From: Alphaproteobacteria bacterium LSUCC0396
Lineage (GTDB): Bacteria > Pseudomonadota > Alphaproteobacteria > Puniceispirillales > Puniceispirillaceae
Length of the DNA: 64,000 nucleotides
NCBI GenBank assembly: GCA_041228345.1
Contig: CP166131.1
Span: forward strand, 248,001-312,000
Direction of reading: 5' to 3'
Shown: piece after piece, positions 34,479 through 42,449 of the stretch
How the letters are laid out: every line of letters starts with the position of its first letter
Position numbering within the stretch: position 1 is the stretch's first letter
The notes under the pieces: model-generated
Databases searched by the model: none
Told to the model about the DNA's origin: nothing
What the model saw: the letters and a program-made list of their open reading frames with translations, nothing else
Made by a program: the position numbers and the translations under genes

Positions 34479-36608
34479 GTGCATCCAAAGCGTCCACCTG
34501 AAATTTTTCAGCTTTTTGCCGCCACAACCAGTCTTTCTGGCGTTGGCGCAAAGCTGGCGTCAGTGCTGGAAAAGCGTGTGGGGCATTACGTTATCGACGT
34601 TTTACGGCATTTACCTGTCGGCCTGATTGACCGCAGCCAGCGCCCCACCCTCGCTGACGTAACCGATGGCAGTGTCGCGACCTTTGACGTTCTGGTGATA
34701 AAGCATGACCGCCCGCCCCGCGGCGTACGGCGTCCTTACCGGGTCTTTTGTGAGAATGAAACTGGCGCGCTGGAACTGGTTTTTTTCCATGCGCATGATG
34801 ATTATGTCGCTAAACAATTGCCCGTTGGCGAGCGCCGCCTTGTAAGTGGCCGTGTCGAATTATTTCAAGGCCGCGTGCAGATGGCGCACCCCGATCATAT
34901 TCTTGCCCCAACGCAGGCAGATAAAATGCCTGTCTTCGAGCCGGTCTATCCCTTAACCGCTGGCCTGACGCCCAAAATTCTTCGCCGGACAATTGATGAT
35001 GCGCTGACCCGCATTCCAGATTTGCCTGAATGGATCCCCCCTGCACTCGTCAAGCAGCATGGCTGGCCCGATTTTGCCACGGCAATGCGCATTGTTCACG
35101 CGCCAAAAAATGCGTCTGACCTTTTGCCCAACAGCCCGGCACGCGCGCGTCTTGCCTTTGATGAGTTATTGGCAAACCAGCTTGCCATGATGATGGTAAG
35201 GCACAGCGCCGCCGAGACAACGCCGGGGCGCGCCTATTGCGGCAATGGTCGCATTACAAACCAGCTGTTAGCCAGCCTGCCGTATGAAATGACCGGCGCA
35301 CAACGCCGCGCCATTGCGGAAATTACCGCCGATCAGGCCAAGCCAAAGCGTATGCTTCGCATGCTTCAGGGGGATGTGGGATCGGGCAAGACGCTTGTTG
35401 CGCTATGGGCGATGCTCACCACGATGGAAGCCGGAGCGCAGGCGGCGTTGCTGGCACCGACCGAGGTTCTCGCACGTCAGCATCATGCCAGTATTCAGGC
35501 CATGCTGGCACCGCTTGGCATTGAAATAGGGCTGTTATTGGGCCAAGGCCGCGGCACTGGAACGGCGCGTGAAAATGGGACGTTGAATGGAACTGCCCGC
35601 ACTCTTAGCCGCAAGGAAACGCTGACACGGCTTGCCGATGGCAGTTTGCCACTGGTGGTTGGCACGCACGCGCTTTTATCGGAAACGGTTGCCTTTCATG
35701 ACCTTGGTCTCGCCGTGGTTGACGAGCAGCACCGCTTTGGTGTGCGCCAGCGCATTCTGCTCGGCGAAAAGGGCGCGCATGTCGATGTAATGGTGATGAC
35801 CGCAACACCAATTCCGCGTAGCCTTGCAATGACTGCCTATGGTGACCTTGATCATTCGCGCCTCGACGAAAAGCCAGTTGGCCGCCTGCCGATTGATACG
35901 CGTGTGCTGCCGTCTGACCGGCTCGGCGATGTGATATCCAACCTCGGGCGGGCTCTTGGCGATGGCAAACGCGCCTACTGGATTTGCCCACTTGTCGAGG
36001 AGTCCGACAAATTAGATATTGCCGCAGCTGAAGACCGTTTCGCCGCCTTGGTGCGGGCGTTGCCCGATGTCACGGTTCAGCTGGCACATGGCAAAATGAA
36101 AGCTGGCGAACGCGATCACGCGATGCAGGCATTTCGTGATGGCACAGCTCAATTACTGGTCGCAACCACTGTTGTCGAGGTTGGGGTGGATGTTCCCCAA
36201 GCCAGCATCATCATTATCGAACATGCCGAGAGATTTGGCCTTGCCCAATTGCACCAATTGCGCGGCCGTGTGGGGCGAAGCAGCCAGCAAAGCAGCTGTC
36301 TTTTGATCTATCAGGGCCCATTGAGCGACACAGCGTCAAAACGCCTTGCCGTTATGCGAGACACGAATGACGGTTTCTTGATTGCCGAAGAGGATTTGGA
36401 ATTACGCGGTCCGGGCGAGTTTCTGGGACAACGACAATCTGGAATGCCGGAATTTGTGCTGGCTGATCTTGCGGTGCATCGTGACCTGCTGGGCATCGCA
36501 AGAGCCGAAGCTAGCCGCGCATTAGACAATAATGACCAGCCGCATATGAATTTGCTGCTTAGCCTTTTTGAGCGCGATAGCGCGGTAAAGTTTTTGGCCT
36601 CTGGCTAG
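34479..36608 (+). CDS. recG: ATP-dependent DNA helicase RecG
   Basis: 709 aa branch-migrating helicase that processes stalled forks and Holliday junctions. N-terminal OB-fold wedge domain, then Walker A GDVGSGKTLVA (about residue 300), DEQHRFG, TATPIPR, and the RecG-typical GRVGRSSQQS and GEFLGQRQSGMPEF near the end. The start is a GTG with AGGAGA upstream. It is divergent from sdhE-mfd and ends 2 nt before the convergent DUF502 gene. Confidence 0.97.
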   Translation: MHPKRPPEIFQLFAATTSLSGVGAKLASVLEKRVGHYVIDVLRHLPVGLIDRSQRPTLADVTDGSVATFDVLVIKHDRPPRGVRRPYRVFCENETGALELVFFHAHDDYVAKQLPVGERRLVSGRVELFQGRVQMAHPDHILAPTQADKMPVFEPVYPLTAGLTPKILRRTIDDALTRIPDLPEWIPPALVKQHGWPDFATAMRIVHAPKNASDLLPNSPARARLAFDELLANQLAMMMVRHSAAETTPGRAYCGNGRITNQLLASLPYEMTGAQRRAIAEITADQAKPKRMLRMLQGDVGSGKTLVALWAMLTTMEAGAQAALLAPTEVLARQHHASIQAMLAPLGIEIGLLLGQGRGTGTARENGTLNGTARTLSRKETLTRLADGSLPLVVGTHALLSETVAFHDLGLAVVDEQHRFGVRQRILLGEKGAHVDVMVMTATPIPRSLAMTAYGDLDHSRLDEKPVGRLPIDTRVLPSDRLGDVISNLGRALGDGKRAYWICPLVEESDKLDIAAAEDRFAALVRALPDVTVQLAHGKMKAGERDHAMQAFRDGTAQLLVATTVVEVGVDVPQASIIIIEHAERFGLAQLHQLRGRVGRSSQQSSCLLIYQGPLSDTASKRLAVMRDTNDGFLIAEEDLELRGPGEFLGQRQSGMPEFVLADLAVHRDLLGIARAEASRALDNNDQPHMNLLLSLFERDSAVKFLASG

Positions 36609-36610
36609 AT

Positions 36611-37333
36611 TTACCGCGCTTTTTTGGCTGCTGGCTTTTTGGTAGCCGCTTTTTTGGCTGCAGCTTTTTTGACGTTTTTCGCCGCAACATTGCCGCGATC
36701 TGGCGGTGAAACAATACCGCCCGAGACCACGAGTTTGACCGCTTCTTCATTCGTCATATCAAGATAGATGATATCTTTAACCGGACAGAACAGCAAAAAG
36801 CCCGATGTCGGGTTTGGCGTTGTCGGGATAAACACATTCACATTCGACCCCGGGACCATACGTGCCACCTCACCCTTGGTTGCACCGGTCACAAAACCGA
36901 TTACCCAAAGACCGCGCCGCGGATATTCAACAAGAACAACCTCGCGAAACGCATCAGATTGCGCCGAGATAACTGTTTCAAGAATCTGTTTGGTTGCTCC
37001 ATAGATGGTGCGCACCACCGGCATCCGGTTCAGCAAGGACTCACCAAGTCGGATGATCCAGCGCCCTAAAAATCCGGCGGCAACCGCACCGATAAGGGTG
37101 ATAAGTACCCCACCAACAAGCAAGCCTGCACCAGGAATATCACCAAGGCTCCATGTTGAAAAAGCCGGTATAAGCTTGTTAACCTGACCATCAATCAGCT
37201 CAATCGCTGCCCAGGTAATATAAACCGTTAACAAGACTGGCGCTGTTACCAAAAGACCGGTGAAAAACCACCCGCGTAGCCGCGCAAGCAAGCCCCGCTT
37301 TACAATTTCTGGTTCATTCTCATTGATCGTCAT
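36611..37333 (-). CDS. DUF502 membrane protein with Lys/Ala-rich tail
   Basis: 240 aa. Two N-terminal membrane segments (WFFTGLLVTAPVLLTVYITW and GAGLLVGGVLITLIGAVAAGFLGRW) are followed by the conserved cytoplasmic DUF502 domain with VRTIYGATKQ, PRRGLWVIGFVTG and FIPTTPNPTSGFL. The last ~28 residues are a lysine/alanine/proline-rich tail like that of histone H1-type proteins, which is not part of the DUF502 core. Family function is unknown. The stop lies 2 nt from the recG stop. Confidence 0.87.
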   Translation of the reverse strand: MTINENEPEIVKRGLLARLRGWFFTGLLVTAPVLLTVYITWAAIELIDGQVNKLIPAFSTWSLGDIPGAGLLVGGVLITLIGAVAAGFLGRWIIRLGESLLNRMPVVRTIYGATKQILETVISAQSDAFREVVLVEYPRRGLWVIGFVTGATKGEVARMVPGSNVNVFIPTTPNPTSGFLLFCPVKDIIYLDMTNEEAVKLVVSGGIVSPPDRGNVAAKNVKKAAAKKAATKKPAAKKAR

Positions 37334-37596
37334 CGCGTAATTCCCGTTTAAAACTCGTCAAAATGCCCGACTAATCGTCTTCTGGTCTCTACTTAGTGTG
37401 GTTTCTGTCTGCGCTTTTTACACTGATTTAGCAACTGCTTTCAATGCTACAGTGATGAGCGGTCTGAAACAGCAAGATCGGGCGGCTTAAACGGCTGTGC
37501 GCAAATCAAACAGGCCACCGGGACTTCGCCGAAATTCCGCTGCTTCAAGACCGCTTTTCATTGCTCATCTATTCGCAGTTTTGGTAAGGTTTCCAC
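37334..37596. other. Divergent intergenic region, DUF502 / mazG
   Basis: No gene or RNA recognised in these 263 nt. It must hold the promoters for the DUF502 gene and mazG. No repeat or strong hairpin seen. Confidence 0.35.
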
Positions 37597-38427
37597 ATGA
37601 AAAAACATTTAGACGAACTTGATCGGCTGCATCAGATTATGATCCAGCTCCGCGATCCGAACACCGGCTGCCCGTGGGACGTCGCACAGGATTTTACCAG
37701 CATCGCCCCCTACACCATCGAAGAAGCCTATGAGGTGGCAGACGCTATTCAACATGGTGAACGCGATGCGATCCGTGACGAGCTGGGCGATCTGCTGCTG
37801 CAAGTCATTTTCCATGCGCGTATCGCCGAAGAGGAAGGCAGCTTTACATTGGCCGACGTCGCCAAAAGCATCAGCGATAAAATGATTGCGCGCCACCCGC
37901 ATGTTTTTGGCAGTGACGACCGCCCAACAATGGAGTCACAAAACGGGTTGTGGGAGGACATAAAGGCACGCGAACGTGCCAAACGAGGCGAAACTCGCCT
38001 TCTCGATGGCATCGCCCGCGGATTGCCGCCGATGTTGCGCGCCTTAAAACTGCAAAAGCGTGCGGCGCGCGTTGGCTTTGATTGGCCAGACATTGATCAA
38101 ATTCTGCAAAAGATGAATGAAGAAGCCGCCGAGTTGCGTGCAGAATTAGCCCGTGCCGACCGCGATCAGGATCGCATAAAAGATGAAGTCGGCGATCTTC
38201 TTTTTGTGGCGGTCAATCTGGCGCGAAAAGCCGGCATTGATCCGGAGACAGCATTACAAACCTGCAATCTAAAATTTGAAAGAAGATTTAACTATGTCGA
38301 AGAACAGGTTGAATTAAATCAAGATTCATTTGAAAACGCATCACTTGACCTAATGGAACGCTATTGGCAGGACGCAAAGGCCCTTGAGCGCAAATCGAAA
38401 GATGCCGAGGCCGGATCAGCAGATTAA
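37597..38427 (+). CDS. mazG: Nucleoside triphosphate pyrophosphohydrolase
   Basis: 276 aa two-domain MazG, which hydrolyses (d)NTPs to NMP and pyrophosphate as house-cleaning. Each half has the EExxE...ExxD metal-binding pattern: EEAYEVADAI with DELGDLLLQVIFHA in the N-terminal domain, and EEAAELRAEL with DEVGDLLFVAVNLAR in the C-terminal one. Also the CPWDVAQ start motif and KLQKRAARVGFDW. The TAA stop overlaps that of the convergent gene. Confidence 0.95.
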   Translation: MKKHLDELDRLHQIMIQLRDPNTGCPWDVAQDFTSIAPYTIEEAYEVADAIQHGERDAIRDELGDLLLQVIFHARIAEEEGSFTLADVAKSISDKMIARHPHVFGSDDRPTMESQNGLWEDIKARERAKRGETRLLDGIARGLPPMLRALKLQKRAARVGFDWPDIDQILQKMNEEAAELRAELARADRDQDRIKDEVGDLLFVAVNLARKAGIDPETALQTCNLKFERRFNYVEEQVELNQDSFENASLDLMERYWQDAKALERKSKDAEAGSAD

Positions 38428-39266
38428 TCGTCCCAGACTGCACCGCGCAACCGATGCCAGCCAGCCGCGCTTGACACCGCCATAAAGGGGGCTTTCATCG
38501 CAACATGAAACCGGCTTTCATCATGCAGCATCGCCGCATAACCGCCCGCCTCTCGGCAAATAAGATCGACCGGCGCATGGTCCCACGGCGTTGAATTGCC
38601 GTGGATCAGGAAATCTTCTTCACCATTCGCGATCAAGCAAGCTTGGATACCGGCGCTGCCAGTGAAACGGCGACCGGCAAGTGACCGCAAGCGCGCCTGA
38701 AATGCACTTTTCTGCGGCTCTTGCAACCCAAGGCTATTGCCTGATCCGTACATCTGATCAATGTCGACAGGTCGGTTTGCCAGCATGAGCCGGGTTTCAT
38801 CACGCGCATTGATTCGGAAAACCCCCTCGCCTTCAGCCGCATAAAACAGCGTTTCAAAAAGCGGTTGCCAAATCCAGCTTGCAACCGGCTGGCCGTTCCA
38901 AAGCAACGCCACCATACTGCAAAAGACCGGCTTGCCTTTGACAAAATTCTTCGTGCCGTCCAACGGATCAATGGTCCATCCATACCCTGATGGGATGTTA
39001 TTGCGGATTGCCGGCGTGAGTGCGGCCGCCTCTTCACCGATTACAAAGCCGGGCTGTTCGATGAGTAATCTGGGGGTTAACCACGCCTCGGCCTGCTGAT
39101 CAGCGATGGTCACAAAATCAGTGTCGCTCGTTTTTGTGGTGATGTCTTGCGATTGCAAATTCTGAAAGCGTGGCAGAACAAACCTTTCTGCCGCCTCACG
39201 CAAAAGCGCTGCGATATTGGATTTTAAGGCGGGATTGACTGGTGGCCGCGTTACCGCCGGCACCAT
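38424..39266 (-). CDS. Inositol monophosphatase family phosphatase
   Basis: About 280 aa lithium-sensitive-type phosphatase fold. Metal-binding motifs GEEAAALTP, DPLDGTKNFVKGKPVFC and WDHAPVDLICREAGGYAA are present. Members include inositol-1-phosphatase, 3'(2')-bisphosphate nucleotidase and HisN-type histidinol-phosphatase; substrate is not decidable here. I prefer the ATG at 39266, eight bases after the hfq stop; a start further upstream would overlap hfq. Its place downstream of hfq, where alphaproteobacteria often have hflX, is unusual. Confidence 0.85.
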   Translation of the reverse strand: MVPAVTRPPVNPALKSNIAALLREAAERFVLPRFQNLQSQDITTKTSDTDFVTIADQQAEAWLTPRLLIEQPGFVIGEEAAALTPAIRNNIPSGYGWTIDPLDGTKNFVKGKPVFCSMVALLWNGQPVASWIWQPLFETLFYAAEGEGVFRINARDETRLMLANRPVDIDQMYGSGNSLGLQEPQKSAFQARLRSLAGRRFTGSAGIQACLIANGEEDFLIHGNSTPWDHAPVDLICREAGGYAAMLHDESRFHVAMKAPFMAVSSAAGWHRLRGAVWDD

Positions 39267-39273
39267 CACGGCG

Positions 39274-39534
39274 TCATTCACTTTCGGGATCCATGTCCTT
39301 ATCATCAAATTCCTGCAGCTGCACAGGGGCTACAGGCATGATTGTTGAGATCGCGTGTTTATAGACCAACTGCACGTGCTGGTCGCGCTTCAACAGGATC
39401 GAAAAATTATCAAACCATGTGATAATGCCCTGCAGCTTGACACCATTTACCAGAAAAACGGTGACGGCAGCATGGGATTTTCGGACGTTATTTAGGAATA
39501 CCTCTTGCAAATTGCGGCTCTTTTCACTGGCCAT
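39274..39534 (-). CDS. hfq: RNA chaperone Hfq
   Basis: 86 aa Sm-like hexamer subunit that pairs small RNAs with mRNAs. Sm1 ([26 protein letters not shown]) and Sm2 ([13 protein letters not shown], with the YKH motif) are both intact; the short acidic C-terminus ([10 protein letters not shown]) is typical of alphaproteobacteria. GGGGAGA ribosome binding site. Follows the ntr-trkA cluster on the same strand. Confidence 0.97.
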   Translation of the reverse strand: MASEKSRNLQEVFLNNVRKSHAAVTVFLVNGVKLQGIITWFDNFSILLKRDQHVQLVYKHAISTIMPVAPVQLQEFDDKDMDPESE

Positions 39535-39672
39535 CTTATTATCTCCCCTATTAGCTGGAAACCTTAGCGTTAATTTAAAAATTAAACAATGCCCGATCCC
39601 GCCTTATTTGATCAGCACCAGATCCAGAGTTAATTTCACGCTAGTATAGCCCGTTTAAAGGGTTAGCACGGC

Positions 39673-41052
39673 CTAGAAGAAATCCAGCCTTACTGATAAC
39701 AGCTTTTCAACCTGAGCAATCTTGCCGCGCACGACGAAAATAATCACCGTATCGCCAGCTTCGATGACCGTATCACCGCGAACCGCAATCGCCTTATCGT
39801 CGCGATAAACGCCGCCAATCGAGATGCCCTTTGGAATTTTTGCCGCGCGCAACGGTTTGCCAACAAGCAATGATGATGGCAGGGCTTCAGCCTCAAGCAC
39901 CTCACCCAGATCTTCAACAATCGGATGAACATCGCGAATGCGCCCGCGCCGCACATGCTCAAGAATTGACGACACAGTAATCTGCGAGGGGTTAATCACC
40001 GCATCGACCCCCAAAGTACCGACAAGCGGAATAAATCCGGGGATGTTCACCAAGGCAACCGCGTGCTTTGCACCGGTTCTTTTCGCCAGCAGCGCCGATA
40101 GGATATTCACCTCGTCATCTTCGGTCACGGCAACAAAGGTTTCGGTCTTATGGACACCAGCCTCGCGCAGGATGGCCCCATCAAGCGCATCACCATTAAT
40201 AATGCCGGTTCCCTGCAATTCCTCAGCCAGTGATTTCGCCCGGCTGTTATCAAGTTCGATAATCTGGTTATTCGTGTTCTGGAAGTTTTTCTCAATTTCC
40301 CGGGAAAGCATCAGCCCGATACTGCCACCACCGGCGATCACAACCGAGCGCGCCTCGCCCTCTTCATGCCCAAAGCTGGCCATCGCGCGATCCAGATGTG
40401 TGCTGTCACAGACGAAATAAACGCGGTCACCGGTTTGCATTGCCTCGACCCCAGACCGCGGCAAAATCACCTTGCCATCACGAATGATCGCCAGAATTGT
40501 AAGGCTTAGATCAGGAAACAGACTGGTCAGGTGACGAAGCGATGTCCCTAGAATAGGACTGTTTTCCGTGCATTGGACACCAACAAGATTCATCTTGCCG
40601 TCACACAGGTTTTGCACATCAAACGCCCCGGGCACACGAAGCTGGTTGCTGATTGCCGATGACACTTCGGCCTCAGGCGAAATAATATGATCAATGGGCA
40701 GGTTTTCAGGGCTGTAAAGGCTAGAGAAAGACGGATCGAGATAGGCATTAGCGCGAATACGCGCAATCTTAACCGGTGTATTGAAAATCGTATGGGCAAC
40801 CTGACAGGCGACCATATTGACCTCATCCGACTCAGTCACCGCAATTAACAGTTCAGCATCACGAACCCCAGCCTCGGCAAGCCGGTCAGGATGCGATGCA
40901 ACACCAACGACCCCACGCACATCATACTGATCGGTGATGCGCTGGATGTTTTCCTGCGATGCGTCGATTACCGTGACGTCATTCTGTTCCTCGGAAAGGT
41001 GCCTTGCGATGGCGCTACCGACAAGTCCGGCGCCGCAGATGACAATTTTCAT
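39673..41052 (-). CDS. trkA: Trk potassium uptake regulator
   Basis: Peripheral cytoplasmic regulator of the Trk K+ channel, 459 aa: two RCK modules, each a Rossmann NAD-binding domain plus TrkA-C. Glycine motifs are ICGAGLVGSAIARHL at the N-terminus and VIAGGGSIGLMLSREI in the middle. The ATG overlaps the ntrX stop (ATGA), so potassium regulation is transcriptionally coupled to the nitrogen regulators, a common alphaproteobacterial order. Confidence 0.95.
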   Translation of the reverse strand: MKIVICGAGLVGSAIARHLSEEQNDVTVIDASQENIQRITDQYDVRGVVGVASHPDRLAEAGVRDAELLIAVTESDEVNMVACQVAHTIFNTPVKIARIRANAYLDPSFSSLYSPENLPIDHIISPEAEVSSAISNQLRVPGAFDVQNLCDGKMNLVGVQCTENSPILGTSLRHLTSLFPDLSLTILAIIRDGKVILPRSGVEAMQTGDRVYFVCDSTHLDRAMASFGHEEGEARSVVIAGGGSIGLMLSREIEKNFQNTNNQIIELDNSRAKSLAEELQGTGIINGDALDGAILREAGVHKTETFVAVTEDDEVNILSALLAKRTGAKHAVALVNIPGFIPLVGTLGVDAVINPSQITVSSILEHVRRGRIRDVHPIVEDLGEVLEAEALPSSLLVGKPLRAAKIPKGISIGGVYRDDKAIAVRGDTVIEAGDTVIIFVVRGKIAQVEKLLSVRLDFF

Positions 41053-42449
41053 GTCTTGTTACCCTCTTCTTGAAGATCCGTTCCGATCTCAAGCGATTTC
41101 ATTTTGCGATGTAAGGCAGATCGTTCCATACCGATAAAAGCCGCCATCCGTGAAATATTACCATTAAACCTATGCAATTGCGTTTCCAAATATTCGCGCT
41201 CAAACTCTTCTCGCGCGCCGCGCAAGGGCAAGGCCAACAGCTTTTCCATATCAGAATTGGCACCTTGACGCGATATATTCTGGATTTCAGCAGGCAGCAA
41301 ATCAAGACCAACTGGTTTGCTGCGATCGTCTGGTGCCATGATCAATAAAGTTTCAATCACATTGTGCATCTGCCGCACATTGCCCGGCCAGTCATAGCCC
41401 TGCATGGCGGCAAAGATCTCATCACTAAGCCGGATTGCTTTGACCCCGATCATTTTGGCGATACGGTTGGTAAAATATTTCGCCAGCAGCGGAATATCCT
41501 CTCGCCGATCAGCCAATGACGGCATTGATAACGGCACCACCCCAAGCCGGTAGTATAAATCCTCACGAAGCCGGCCTTCGCTGATCTCAACCGGCAAATC
41601 GCGACTTGACGCTGAAATGACCCGCACATCGACGACGACCTCGCTGTTGCCGCCAACGCGCCGAAACCGCTGTTCATTCACTGCCCGGACGATTTTGCCC
41701 TGTGTTTCCAGCGGCAAATCACAAATTTCATCAAAATACAGCGTGCCGCGATGCGCCTGTTCGAACAGGCCGACGACCCGGCGATGGCTTTGCAGGCTCT
41801 CAGCCCCAAACAATTCGGCATCAACCCGCTCGCTTGATAGCCGCGCGCAATTCGCAACAACAAAACGTTCGTTGGCGCGGTCTGACTGGCTATGGATCAC
41901 ACGCGCGGCCAATTCTTTCCCACTGCCGCTTTGCCCATTGATCAAAACACGGCTGGCAGTGGGGGCAATCTTTTCAATTGATTGACGAATGCCACGCATC
42001 AGCGTTGAGTTACCTATTAATTCAGGGTTTTCACCAGCATTTACCCGGGCCCGCAACTCGGTATTTTCACGCGCCAGCCGCGCATTATCAAGCGCGCGCT
42101 CGACCGTCATCAACAACCGCGCTTCCTTGAACGGTTTTTCGATAAAATCATAGGCGCCAAGCCTTATGGCCTTCACTGCAGTTTCAATTGTACCATGACC
42201 AGAAATCATCAGAACCGGCAGGCTGGGATAGATTGATTTCACCCATTCCAGTAATTCGATACCGTCCATAGAGGACTCGCGCATCCAGATATCCAAAATC
42301 GCTAGTTTCGGCGGCTGCGCCGACAAAGCTGTGCGCGCCTCATCAGCATTTGCCGCCTGAATGGTATGATACCCCTCGTCCTCAAGCATCATGCAAAGAA
42401 GCGAGCGAATATCCTTTTCATCATCAACAATCAGAATATCATCAGCCAT
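41049..42449 (-). CDS. ntrX: Nitrogen regulation response regulator NtrX, GAFTGA absent
   Basis: 466 aa response regulator: receiver with phospho-accepting Asp53 (LAILDIWM), AAA+ central domain (Walker A GQSGSGKE about 172-179, Walker B GTLYFDEI), and a C-terminal Fis-type helix-turn-helix (FNGNISRMAAFIGMERSALHRKMKSL). The GAFTGA sigma-54 contact loop is missing: between ELFG and GLFEQ there is a shorter, unrelated sequence (residues 216-227). Partner of NtrY, with which it overlaps by 8 nt. Confidence 0.95.
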   Translation of the reverse strand: MADDILIVDDEKDIRSLLCMMLEDEGYHTIQAANADEARTALSAQPPKLAILDIWMRESSMDGIELLEWVKSIYPSLPVLMISGHGTIETAVKAIRLGAYDFIEKPFKEARLLMTVERALDNARLARENTELRARVNAGENPELIGNSTLMRGIRQSIEKIAPTASRVLINGQSGSGKELAARVIHSQSDRANERFVVANCARLSSERVDAELFGAESLQSHRRVVGLFEQAHRGTLYFDEICDLPLETQGKIVRAVNEQRFRRVGGNSEVVVDVRVISASSRDLPVEISEGRLREDLYYRLGVVPLSMPSLADRREDIPLLAKYFTNRIAKMIGVKAIRLSDEIFAAMQGYDWPGNVRQMHNVIETLLIMAPDDRSKPVGLDLLPAEIQNISRQGANSDMEKLLALPLRGAREEFEREYLETQLHRFNGNISRMAAFIGMERSALHRKMKSLEIGTDLQEEGNKT

